The notes beneath the pieces are model-generated. The model was not told the DNA's origin, did no database searches, and saw only the letters and a program-made list of their open reading frames with translations. Of a stretch of DNA of 64,000 nucleotides, positions 10,294 through 17,967 are shown in pieces. Within the stretch, counting starts at the first letter, position 1; every line of letters begins with the position of its first letter. The stretch spans positions 288,296-352,295 of the forward strand of contig FP929036.1 in NCBI GenBank assembly GCA_000209815.1, read 5' to 3'. Source of the stretch: Butyrivibrio fibrisolvens 16/4 (GTDB lineage: Bacteria > Bacillota > Clostridia > Lachnospirales > Lachnospiraceae). Position numbers and translations under genes: made by a program.

Positions 10294-11649
10294 TTAGATT
10301 CCATCTTTATCAAAACGATATCTCTCAGGATTACCATACTCGTAATCTCTTCCTGGGATAATCGCATTGAGAACTACACCTGCGATTGCAGCGATTGCAA
10401 GGCTTGTAAGTGTGATGTCTGTAGAACCTACTGTAAATGTAAGTCCATCAGAGAAACCAAGACCGCAAACTAAGATAACTGCTGCAATGATAAGGTTTCT
10501 AGAATGTGTGAAATCAACGTGATTTTCAACAACATTTCTAATACCTATCGCACTAATCATACCATAAAGCATAAAGCTTATTCCACCTACGATAGCGCTA
10601 GGCATTGTACCAATAATATCTGCCATCTTAGGGATGAATGAAAGAACAATAGCGTAAACCGCTGCAATTTCAATAACCTTTGGATCGTGAACCTTTGAAA
10701 GCTCAAGTACGCCTGTATTCTCACCATATGTAGTGTTAGCAGGACCACCAAAGAATGCTGAAAGTGCTGTTGCAAGTCCGTCACCTACAAGTGTACGGTG
10801 AAGACCTGGATCTGTAACTAAATCCTCTCCTACTGTAGCAGAGATAGCTGACATATCACCAATGTGCTCCATCATTGTAGCAATAGCGATTGGAGCCATA
10901 ACAAGAATTGCTGAAATGTTGAACTTGCAGATGAAGAAATCTGGAAGACCTACCCAAGCAGCCTGGTGAACTGCTGTAAAATCAAGGATTGCGCTTCCGT
11001 CTGCATTTGTCATTCCAAGAGCGTTAAAAATAACTGCACAAGCATATGAAATTACTACACCCATAAGGATAGGAAGAATCTTGAACATTCCTTTTCCCCA
11101 GATGTTGAAAATGATAACTACTGAAAGTGCGATGATGGCTAAGAGCCAGTTTGAAGATGCATTAGTGATTGCTGATGGAGCAAGTGAAAGACCAATGCAA
11201 ATGATGATAGGACCAGTAACAACTGGTGGAAGATATTTCATAACCTTGTTGATACCAACAAGTTTGATAACAAGCGCAAGAATCAAATAAAGGGAACCTG
11301 CAACCACAATACCGCCACAAGCATATGGAAGCTTTTCGCCCATAGACATGTTTTTAAAAATACCAGTATTTAAATTAGCAACTGTGTGAAATCCGCCAAG
11401 AAAAGCGAAAGAAGAACCAAGGAAAGCTGGAACTTTGAATTTAGAACAAAGATGGAAAAATAAGGTGCCGACACCTGCGAAAAATAACGTAACCTGAATC
11501 GAAAGACCTTCGCCATTGAAATAATTATTGACGAGAATAGGAACTAAAATAGTGGCTCCAAACATTGCAAACAAATGCTGAAGACCTAGAATAAGAGTTT
11601 TTGGAATGCCGAGCTTCGACACGTCCTTAATTGGTTCATGTGTGTTCAT
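10294..11649 (-). CDS. uraA: Uracil/xanthine permease (NCS2 family)
   Basis: 451-residue membrane carrier of the nucleobase-cation symporter 2 family, about 14 segments. Characteristic pieces are LILGLQHLFAMFGATILVPIL at the start, the carboxylate motif APIAIATMMEHIGDMSA and FGGPANTTYGENTGVL, the family's substrate-site signature. Being adjacent to upp it most likely imports uracil. No PyrR-type attenuator could be recognised in the short leader. A terminator-like region follows upp, not this gene, which supports a uraA-upp transcript. Confidence 0.93.
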   Translation of the reverse strand: MNTHEPIKDVSKLGIPKTLILGLQHLFAMFGATILVPILVNNYFNGEGLSIQVTLFFAGVGTLFFHLCSKFKVPAFLGSSFAFLGGFHTVANLNTGIFKNMSMGEKLPYACGGIVVAGSLYLILALVIKLVGINKVMKYLPPVVTGPIIICIGLSLAPSAITNASSNWLLAIIALSVVIIFNIWGKGMFKILPILMGVVISYACAVIFNALGMTNADGSAILDFTAVHQAAWVGLPDFFICKFNISAILVMAPIAIATMMEHIGDMSAISATVGEDLVTDPGLHRTLVGDGLATALSAFFGGPANTTYGENTGVLELSKVHDPKVIEIAAVYAIVLSFIPKMADIIGTMPSAIVGGISFMLYGMISAIGIRNVVENHVDFTHSRNLIIAAVILVCGLGFSDGLTFTVGSTDITLTSLAIAAIAGVVLNAIIPGRDYEYGNPERYRFDKDGI

Positions 11650-11703
11650 TTATTATCCTCCCTATGATAAAAATTAAAAGAAACCTAAACTTTCAGTATT
11701 CTA

Positions 11704-12477
11704 TCATAATAGGATTGCGGTGGCAATCCCTATTATCAAAAGATGAATTGGATAAAAATAATTAAAACCATATCTTATTATTTTAGATGAGCTACCACGT
11801 TTCCCATTGTAGAGATAAACCGGAATAAGCATCAAAAATGCCCAGGCTTCTAGAGATCCAAAACCTATGGTGAGAATTAATACACCAGCAGCAAATGATA
11901 GTGCTCTTCTTTTACTATCCTGACCGTGAAGCACATACATGATTACTATAGCGGCAACTCCTATCATATTGTAATCGGTATGACAAAAATACGCAATGGC
12001 ACATCCTGATGCATAAACCACAATCTGAACAAGCTTTGAAAGAACCAGATTGTTAATTCCAAGAAGATATCCCTTTTTACCAGCATCAATGGTCCAAATA
12101 AGTAATAGTCCAATTAATAAGGTAAATACAACATTTGTCTTCTTTAGATAGCACATCTGCGCATACAATCCAAAATCAAATGGCACTTCCGAAATAAGAG
12201 CTAGAATCAGTAATCGAACAGCATATTTTTTTACATTTTTAGTATGATGAAAACCTTCTACCAAAAGGAAGCAGTAGATAGGGAATGCCATACGGCCAAT
12301 TCCCCTTAATACCATATAAAAATCCTGATTATAAAAATTGTTAGCTAATGCATATCTTTGATAAAAGCCAAATGCTATATGATCTACTAACATCGTAATC
12401 ATAGCAATAAGCTTTAATTCATTTCCAGTGATACCAATTCTAGTTTTCGAGTCCATTTTACTTAACCAACCATTCAA
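11704..12477 (-). CDS. TraX family membrane protein
   Basis: 257 residues with about eight hydrophobic segments. The opening GNELKLIAMITMLVDHIAFGF, followed by RGIGRMAFPIYCFLLVEGFHHT and NYFYPIHLLII at the end, is the TraX/acyltransferase-related signature. TraX acetylates F-pilin in plasmids, but chromosomal Firmicute members are of unknown role. The ATG at 12477 overlaps the KdsC-like gene by 20 bases; an ATG at 12456 (MDSKTRIGITG), just after that gene's stop, is an equally good start. Translational coupling with the phosphatase is likely. Confidence 0.83.
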   Translation of the reverse strand: MNGWLSKMDSKTRIGITGNELKLIAMITMLVDHIAFGFYQRYALANNFYNQDFYMVLRGIGRMAFPIYCFLLVEGFHHTKNVKKYAVRLLILALISEVPFDFGLYAQMCYLKKTNVVFTLLIGLLLIWTIDAGKKGYLLGINNLVLSKLVQIVVYASGCAIAYFCHTDYNMIGVAAIVIMYVLHGQDSKRRALSFAAGVLILTIGFGSLEAWAFLMLIPVYLYNGKRGSSSKIIRYGFNYFYPIHLLIIGIATAILL

Positions 12478-12934
12478 TAAATTCTCTTACAGCACCACGA
12501 CCACCATCTTTTTTAGATACATAATCAGAAATACCAATGATTTCCTCTGCCGCATCTGCTGGGCATCCCAAAAGTCCACCCTCAGCCTTGATGGCCTCCA
12601 TTACAGTCATATCATTTAAATCGTCACCCATATAGGCGCACTTTGCAAGAGTACCACCGTTTGCAGAAAGAATCCCCTTAAGCTTTGCCAGCTTATCTGA
12701 TACTCCCTGATGAATATTAGTAATGCCAAGCTCCTTGCATCTGTTTAAAACAATATCACTTTTACGACCAGTGATAATGATAGGAATAATGCCTGCAGGA
12801 GCCGCTATATGCACAATACCATAGCCATCTTTAATATTGAATGCCTTGCAGAGCTCTCCTGTCTCGCCCATATAGACACAGCCATCTGTCAAAGTACCAT
12901 CAACATCCAAAACTAAATATTTGATATCTTTCAT
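12458..12934 (-). CDS. KdsC-like HAD phosphatase
   Basis: 158-residue HAD hydrolase without a cap domain. The nucleophile motif LVLDVDGTLTDG, motif II IITGRKSD, the lysine of VSDKLAKL and GDDLNDMTVM (metal site) match KdsC and the related N-acylneuraminate-9-phosphatase-like proteins. KDO is not expected in a Gram-positive, and no nonulosonate synthase or CMP-transferase is nearby, so the substrate may be another sugar phosphate. Its ribosome site AAGGAG lies in the right arm of the hairpin at 12942-12973. Confidence 0.85.
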   Translation of the reverse strand: MKDIKYLVLDVDGTLTDGCVYMGETGELCKAFNIKDGYGIVHIAAPAGIIPIIITGRKSDIVLNRCKELGITNIHQGVSDKLAKLKGILSANGGTLAKCAYMGDDLNDMTVMEAIKAEGGLLGCPADAAEEIIGISDYVSKKDGGRGAVREFIEWLVK

Positions 12935-12941
12935 AATAAAA

Positions 12942-12973
12942 AATCTCCTTAGTCCTACACAACTAAGGAGATT
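12942..12973 (-). terminator. Hairpin after the transporter gene that also holds the next ribosome site
   Basis: 12-bp perfect stem AATCTCCTTAGT / ACTAAGGAGATT followed on the minus strand by TTTTTT: a good terminator for the dapA-transporter unit. The AAGGAG in the right arm is the apparent ribosome site of the KdsC-like gene ten bases on, so any read-through RNA would have that site paired. Confidence 0.85.
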
Positions 12974-12981
12974 ATACTACA

Positions 12982-14520
12982 TTATGCTTTCACTTGTCTT
13001 TTAGAAAGTAATTTTATTACAAACAAAGTTCCAAGCATTAATAGAATTCCAAAAATGAGACTTGCAACCCAGTTTTTGATAATACCAGCAAATATATATG
13101 AAACTAAAGAAACACCTGCCACTGTAAATGCATATGGCAACTGTGTACTTACGTGAGCGATGTGATTACAATCAGCACCGGCTGAAGCCATTATTGTTGT
13201 ATCTGAAATTGGTGAACAGTGATCTCCACAAACAGCGCCTGCCATACAAGCTGAAATTGCAATAATCATAAGTTCATTATTAATATCGCCTCCAAATACA
13301 TTTACAACGATAGGAATAAGGATACCAAAAGTTCCCCAAGATGTACCTGTAGCAAAGGCAAGGAATATTCCTACAAGAAATACAAGTGCTGGAAGAAGCC
13401 CCATTAATGTGTTGTTATCAGCAATATTTGCAACGATTCCGCCTACATACTCCGCTGCACCAAGTGAATCTGTCATAGACTTAAGTGTCCAGGCAAAAGT
13501 AAGAACAAGAATCGCTGGCACCATTGACTTGAAGCCTTCTGGGATTGCATTCATACACTCGCTAAAGCTAAGTACTCTTGTAATAAGATAATTAATAATT
13601 GTAAGAATAAGTGCTACTACCGAGCCATATACAAGCCCAACCGAAGCATCAGAATTTGAAAATGCTTCGATAAAGTTTGCTCCATCAAAGAATCCGCCTG
13701 TGTAAATCATGCCAATGACGCAGCATACAATAAGTGAAAGGATTGGGAATACAAGGTGTGAAACCTTTCCTTTCTCCGAAACAGGTGGATGAGGCTGATC
13801 CTCAGCACCAGTCAGTGAAGCTGCATCCTTCTTCTTTCTCTCCTTTAACTGTGCTCTGTGATTAAGCTCTGCAAGATTCATTGAACCATAATCAAAGTTC
13901 ATATATGTAATGGCAAACATCATTACAAGTGTGAGCAGTGCATAAAAGTTATAAGGGATTGCTCTGATGAAAAGTGAAAGTCCATTTGCTCCATCCACAA
14001 AACCTGTTACTGCTGCAGCCCAAGATGAAATAGGTGCGATGATACAAACAGGAGCTGCTGTTGCATCAATAAGATATGCAAGCTTTTCTCTTGAGATTCC
14101 GTGCTTGTCAGTAACTGGTCTCATAACTGAACCAACTGTAAGGCAGTTAAAATAATCATCAATAAAAATAAGCATTCCTAGTACTATTGTAGCAACCTGA
14201 GCACCGGCCTTTGTCTTAACGTGAGAAACAGCCCATTTTCCAAATGCTGCGGAACCGCCTGCTCTGTTCATAAGCATTACCATACTTCCAAGAACAACCA
14301 AGAATACCAGGATGCCTACATTCCAACTATCTGAAAGCTGACCAATCATTCCATCAACAAAGATGTGCTCCATTGCAGCTGTAAGATTAAATCCAGCATA
14401 CAATAATCCGCCTGCAAAAATACCTATAAATAACGAAGAGTAAACCTCCTTTGTAATAAGTGCCAAAAGAATGGCAATAAATGGTGGTAGTAGTGACCAA
14501 ATTGTATTAGTAAATTCCAT
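12982..14520 (-). CDS. NhaC-family transporter, probable lysine transporter (LysW-like)
   Basis: 512-residue membrane protein of the NhaC Na+/H+ antiporter superfamily: about 11 segments, with LLPPFIAILLALITKEVYSSLFIGIF at the start, IFIDDYFNCLTVG and FATGTSWGTFGI, CGDHCSPISDTTIMASAGADC near the end. These are diagnostic of NhaC-type carriers. It overlaps dapA by 14 bases and so lies under the lysine riboswitch at 15557-15727. NhaC-type genes under lysine riboswitches were named lysW and proposed as lysine transporters in comparative genomics; I infer the same here. Direction of transport and coupling ion are not shown. Confidence 0.85.
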   Translation of the reverse strand: MEFTNTIWSLLPPFIAILLALITKEVYSSLFIGIFAGGLLYAGFNLTAAMEHIFVDGMIGQLSDSWNVGILVFLVVLGSMVMLMNRAGGSAAFGKWAVSHVKTKAGAQVATIVLGMLIFIDDYFNCLTVGSVMRPVTDKHGISREKLAYLIDATAAPVCIIAPISSWAAAVTGFVDGANGLSLFIRAIPYNFYALLTLVMMFAITYMNFDYGSMNLAELNHRAQLKERKKKDAASLTGAEDQPHPPVSEKGKVSHLVFPILSLIVCCVIGMIYTGGFFDGANFIEAFSNSDASVGLVYGSVVALILTIINYLITRVLSFSECMNAIPEGFKSMVPAILVLTFAWTLKSMTDSLGAAEYVGGIVANIADNNTLMGLLPALVFLVGIFLAFATGTSWGTFGILIPIVVNVFGGDINNELMIIAISACMAGAVCGDHCSPISDTTIMASAGADCNHIAHVSTQLPYAFTVAGVSLVSYIFAGIIKNWVASLIFGILLMLGTLFVIKLLSKRQVKA

Positions 14521-15394
14521 ATTCCTTCATCTCTCTTTCTAAAACTACTGCGTGAGCCTCTTCCATTTCTGTAAGTGGCTTTCTAAGAGGACCTGCCTCA
14601 AATCCCATAATGTTGAGCGCCTTCTTAACAGGTATTGGGTTAACCTCTGAGAAGAGAGCATCAATAAGTGGGAGCGCTTTTAACTGCATAGCTGCGGCCT
14701 TTTTGAAATCTCCATCAAGGCAAGCTTTACATAAATCGTGTGTCTGCTGTGGGGCAACATTTGATAAAACAGAGATAACACCAAGTCCTCCAAGTGACAT
14801 AATAGGCACTATCTGATCATCATTTCCTGAATATACATCAATGCAACCATCTGCCAGCTGGATAAGCTTTGCAATCTGGCTGATGTTTCCACAAGCTTCC
14901 TTGATTGCCACAATGTTATCCACATCTTTGGCTAGTTTTACGGCAGTTTCAGGTAGGATGTTACATCCAGTACGGGATGGCACATTGTATAAAATACATG
15001 GAATAGAAATTGAATCCGCTGTATCCTTAAAATGCTCGTAAAGACCCTTCTGTGTAGCCTTATTATAGTAAGGTGTAACAAGAAGAACTGCATCTGCCCC
15101 AGCCTTTTCAGCTTCTTGCGATAAATAAATAGCTGTCTCTGTGGAGTTTGAACCTGTTCCCGCAATTACAGGGACACGCTTATTTACTGTCTGAACACAA
15201 TGCTTAATTACATCAATATGTTCTTCGTGAGAAAGTGTTGATGCCTCACCAGTTGTGCCACAGATTACAATAGCATCAGTGTTGTTTTTAATCTGGAATT
15301 CGATTAAGCTATCTAATTTCTCATAGTTAACAGACAAATCATCATTAAATGGAGTAGCAATAGCTACTGCCGCGCCAGTAAATATACTCATCAT
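14507..15394 (-). CDS. dapA: 4-hydroxy-tetrahydrodipicolinate synthase
   Basis: First committed enzyme of lysine/diaminopimelate synthesis, condensing pyruvate with aspartate semialdehyde. 295 residues, normal length. Seen: AIATPFNDDLSVNY, CGTTGEASTLSHEEH, the tyrosine of LYNVPSRTG and the Schiff-base lysine in VAIKEACGN. The start ATG 15394 has AGGAGG six bases before it. Regulation is by the lysine riboswitch and terminator upstream plus, possibly, a palindrome within the promoter. It overlaps the LysW-like transporter gene. Confidence 0.97.
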   Translation of the reverse strand: MMSIFTGAAVAIATPFNDDLSVNYEKLDSLIEFQIKNNTDAIVICGTTGEASTLSHEEHIDVIKHCVQTVNKRVPVIAGTGSNSTETAIYLSQEAEKAGADAVLLVTPYYNKATQKGLYEHFKDTADSISIPCILYNVPSRTGCNILPETAVKLAKDVDNIVAIKEACGNISQIAKLIQLADGCIDVYSGNDDQIVPIMSLGGLGVISVLSNVAPQQTHDLCKACLDGDFKKAAAMQLKALPLIDALFSEVNPIPVKKALNIMGFEAGPLRKPLTEMEEAHAVVLEREMKEYGIY

Positions 15395-15413
15395 TCTTTC
15401 CTCCTATAATCCA

Positions 15414-15496
15414 CCTGTTACAGTAACAAGCATATATATACTCCGCTCAACTGGATGTTTCGCTAAAGTATATATATATAGCTTGTTACTTACAGG
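15414..15496 (-). promoter_or_regulatory. Long imperfect hairpin in the dapA 5' UTR
   Basis: Arms CCTGT..AGTAACAAGC(AT)n and its complement (AT)nGCTTGTTACTTACAGG form an imperfect stem of about 28 bp with a loop near 15444-15466. It lies after the riboswitch terminator and about 20 bases before the dapA ATG, so it is in the mRNA only on read-through. It could shield the UTR or tune translation; it might also be a small palindromic repeat element. Confidence 0.6.
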
Positions 15497-15510
15497 TTCA
15501 TCTAAGCATT

Positions 15511-15540
15511 AAAAAAGCTGCCCATAATAAATGGACAGCT
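15511..15540 (-). terminator. Terminator of the lysine riboswitch
   Basis: Minus strand AGCTGTCCATTTATTATGGGCAGCT followed by six T residues, 17 bases after the aptamer ends. This is the expression platform: lysine binding should favour this terminator. Confidence 0.9.
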
Positions 15541-15556
15541 CGCAATTGCATTACGT

Positions 15557-15727
15557 ATGATAGCTCCCCACTTATTACTAAGTGACAGTCATACGAATAT
15601 TCTTCGTATGCCCAAGACAAACACACACAGGAGTGTGCTCTCTTTCGGCGAAATCCCCTTTTATCTCATATCACTTGGGCCTGTCCCATCAATGAGATTA
15701 CTAATGTTTCTCGCAACCTCTATCTTT
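15557..15727 (-). ncRNA. Lysine riboswitch (L-box)
   Basis: The minus strand has the conserved L-box elements in order: GATAGAGGTTGCGAG at the 5' side of P1, AAGGGGATTTCGCCGAA in the core, CTTGGGC, a GACTGTCACTTAG segment and GGGGAGCTATC closing P1 (GATAG/CTATC). Spacing and order match the Bacillus lysC leader as I remember it. It stands between a consensus promoter and dapA, and an intrinsic terminator follows. In this class lysine binding ends transcription, so dapA and the LysW-like gene should be off in lysine excess. Confidence 0.95.
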
Positions 15728-15742
15728 TATTAAGTTGGAATA

Positions 15743-15771
15743 ATACTACATCAGTGGAAATCCACTGTCAA
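15743..15771 (-). promoter_or_regulatory. dapA promoter with palindrome in the spacer
   Basis: Minus strand TTGACA (15766-15771), 17-bp spacer, TAGTAT (15743-15748), placing the start near 15736, right at the riboswitch 5' end. The palindrome CAGTGGA-TT-TCCACTG (15752-15767) fills most of the spacer and overlaps the -35 end. Confidence 0.85.
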
Positions 15772-15816
15772 CTGATTTTTTTGTAGTACAAAGTCAGAAT
15801 ATATCAAATTAATTTT

Positions 15817-16089
15817 TTAGGCAGTCAAATCAACCACCTCTGGACAATCATAAAGCATCAAAGGATCAATATCTAAACAATCCTCTGGCCCTGCCTCTCC
15901 AATGTCCCATGCTAGGGTGTCATTCATAATTCGGCATTTTCCAATAAAAACCTCTAGATCCTTAAGCTTTTTGAAAATACCCTTTTCAAGATTTGGTGCC
16001 ATATCATATAAAGTTATTTTACCATCTGCAAAATACACCCACACCGTATAATCCTCATGTGGAACTACCTGAACTATTTCTTTAATCAT
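15817..16089 (-). CDS. DUF2442 protein
   Basis: 90 residues: KEIVQVVPHEDYTVWVYFADGK and LYDMAPNLEKGIFKKLKD, then AWDIGEAGPEDCLDIDP, matching the DUF2442 fold, a small all-beta/alpha domain. It begins four bases after the DUF4160 stop, a pairing seen in many genomes. The pair has been suspected to be a toxin-antitoxin-like unit, which I cannot test here. It lies on the same strand as, and directly beyond, the leader-distal end of the CRISPR array. Confidence 0.85.
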   Translation of the reverse strand: MIKEIVQVVPHEDYTVWVYFADGKITLYDMAPNLEKGIFKKLKDLEVFIGKCRIMNDTLAWDIGEAGPEDCLDIDPLMLYDCPEVVDLTA

Positions 16090-16093
16090 ATAC

Positions 16094-16354
16094 TTACCTC
16101 AAAGGCTCTATCTTCTGCAATTCTTCCATTAACTGAGCAAGCTTCCAATCCTCTAAAAGCTCTTCTTTATGAATTATAGCCCATGCAAGAACTAATTTCA
16201 TCTGTGCAGATGGGAAAAATCCTTCAATAACTCTTGCCTTATTTATATCGACAAGTACTTTATACTCACCATACTTTGCATGAAAATGTGGAGGATTATG
16301 ATCATCATAATACATCATGATATCAATCCCAAAAAACTTGGATATTACTGGCAT
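16094..16354 (-). CDS. DUF4160 protein
   Basis: 86 residues from ATG 16354 (GAGGTG seven bases upstream; an in-frame GTG at 16363 is less likely). MPVISKFFGIDIMMYYDDHNPPHFHAKYGEY is the DUF4160 hallmark, with the conserved HNPPHFHA motif. Function unknown. The last CRISPR repeat ends 24 bases before this start and no separate promoter fits between them, so transcription from within or through the array is the simplest reading. Partner of the DUF2442 gene downstream. Confidence 0.87.
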   Translation of the reverse strand: MPVISKFFGIDIMMYYDDHNPPHFHAKYGEYKVLVDINKARVIEGFFPSAQMKLVLAWAIIHKEELLEDWKLAQLMEELQKIEPLR

Positions 16355-16378
16355 TAATTTCACCTCGATTTTTGCTAT

Positions 16379-17861
16379 TTTTTCTAATCACTTAATTTTC
16401 CCGGGTACTAAAACTGCAAAAAGATTCAGAAGGAGTTATTTCAGTTTTCCAATCACTTAATTTTCCCGGGTACTAAAACGAAAACTACAAGTTAGAAGAA
16501 ATCGAAGCTGTTTTCCAATCACTTAATTTTCCCGGGTACTAAAACATTCATCAAGGCTCATAGTTTCATACTGCAGTTTTCCAATCACTTAATTTTCCCG
16601 GGTACTAAAACAACTACCTTTTATTTGTAAATCACACTCACGTTTTCCAATCACTTAATTTTCCCGGGTACTAAAACGCCTTCCCAGTGCTTGCGGTTAA
16701 TAGCCCCGTTTTCCAATCACTTAATTTTCCCGGGTACTAAAACTTTTTGTTCGGTATCCATATTTCTCGTTCAGTTTTCCAATCACTTAATTTTCCCGGG
16801 TACTAAAACATTGCCTTTTCCGTGATAGCCTCACAAATAGTTTTCCAATCACTTAATTTTCCCGGGTACTAAAACTATAGCTCTGTTTTAACTGAGATTA
16901 ATGAGGTTTTCCAATCACTTAATTTTCCCGGGTACTAAAACGTGGTCTTGTGCACATTCATGTTTTAACCCGTTTTCCAATCACTTAATTTTCCCGGGTA
17001 CTAAAACGGCTTCCTTGGTGTCCGCCACGTACTTCTCGTTTTCCAATCACTTAATTTTCCCGGGTACTAAAACCCATTGCAATTACGTTTCATAATAATT
17101 AGGTTTTCCAATCACTTAATTTTCCCGGGTACTAAAACTGGTACTGTTTAGCACCACATTTTGTTAGGTTTTCCAATCACTTAATTTTCCCGGGTACTAA
17201 AACATACTCAACAGAGCATCCAATCAATACACAGTTTTCCAATCACTTAATTTTCCCGGGTACTAAAACACTCAAACATACTACTCCAGAAGGTAAATGG
17301 TTTTCCAATCACTTAATTTTCCCGGGTACTAAAACCTATTTCTTTGATCAAAAATAGCTTTTAAAGTTTTCCAATCACTTAATTTTCCCGGGTACTAAAA
17401 CGCTTGCGGCGGACGGCTTGCAGCGCTTCCAGTTTTCCAATCACTTAATTTTCCCGGGTACTAAAACCCTGCTGTACGAGTTCGTTCGCACCGTCGGTTT
17501 TCCAATCACTTAATTTTCCCGGGTACTAAAACAACAAATCATTTTATTTAATTCTGACTCATGTTTTCCAATCACTTAATTTTCCCGGGTACTAAAACGG
17601 ATATGGGATTATTTAGACCCCCGCTATCGTTTTCCAATCACTTAATTTTCCCGGGTACTAAAACCCTTGGATGCTGAAGATGGTGGATTGTATAGTTTTC
17701 CAATCACTTAATTTTCCCGGGTACTAAAACATTATGCCGTAGTGCGAGAAAAAACGCCTCGTTTTCCAATCACTTAATTTTCCCGGGTACTAAAACCATA
17801 AGTATGCAATCCACACATTAGTATTGTTTTCCAATCACTTAATTTTCCCGGGTACTAAAAC
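16379..17861 (-). CRISPR. Type II-A CRISPR array, 23 repeats and 22 spacers
   Basis: 36-bp repeats at 65-66-bp intervals; on the minus (transcribed) strand they start GTTTTAGTACCCGGG and end GTGATTGGAAAAC. Repeats start (plus-strand left ends) at 16379, 16444, 16510, then every 66 bp to 17038, then 17103, 17168, 17234, 17300, 17366, 17432, 17497, 17563, 17629, 17695, 17761 and 17826. Spacers are 29-30 bp and all differ. Only the leftmost copy is altered (TTTTTCTAAT instead of GTTTTCCAAT), marking it as the old, leader-distal end. The leader is therefore on the right, next to csn2, and transcription runs right to left, as for the cas genes. Confidence 0.99.
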
Positions 17862-17933
17862 GTCAAATCCAAATTTCCAACTACATTCACTAGGACGTTT
17901 CCCGATATATTGTAATGAAAAATTGCCAGACAT
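17835..17933 (-). CDS. Possible leader-encoded 32-residue peptide running into the first repeat
   Basis: ATG at 17931-17933 with a perfect AGGAGG seven bases upstream (17941-17946). The frame reads MSGNFSLQYIGKRPSECSWK and three to four more residues through the leader, then VLVPGKIK from the first repeat, and stops at TGA inside that repeat (17835-17837). The only transcript it can be on is the pre-crRNA, given the extended -10 at 17956-17964. I recognise no homologue. It may be a chance frame, but the ribosome site and spacing are as good as those of the real genes here. Confidence 0.4.
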   Translation of the reverse strand: MSGNFSLQYIGKRPSECSWKFGFDVLVPGKIK

Positions 17934-17955
17934 TTTAGTTCCTCCTACGCATAAT

Positions 17956-17964
17956 ATTATATCA
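17956..17964 (-). promoter_or_regulatory. Extended -10 of the CRISPR leader promoter
   Basis: Minus strand TGATATAAT, a full extended -10, about 95 bases from the first repeat, with no good -35. Predicted start is near 17949. It lies at or just beyond the end of csn2. The leader end GGATTTGAC, abutting the first repeat, resembles the ATTTGAG leader-anchoring sequence of S. thermophilus CRISPR1. Confidence 0.65.
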
Positions 17965-17967
17965 CAT

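Noticed and set aside
16901..17095. Open frame of 64 codons on the plus strand with repeated FSNHLIFPGTKT
   Set aside because: It is a reading of CRISPR repeats and spacers on the non-transcribed strand.
16379..17861. Spacers targeting genes of this window
   Set aside because: No match was noticed on reading, but a proper alignment could not be run, so no claim is made.
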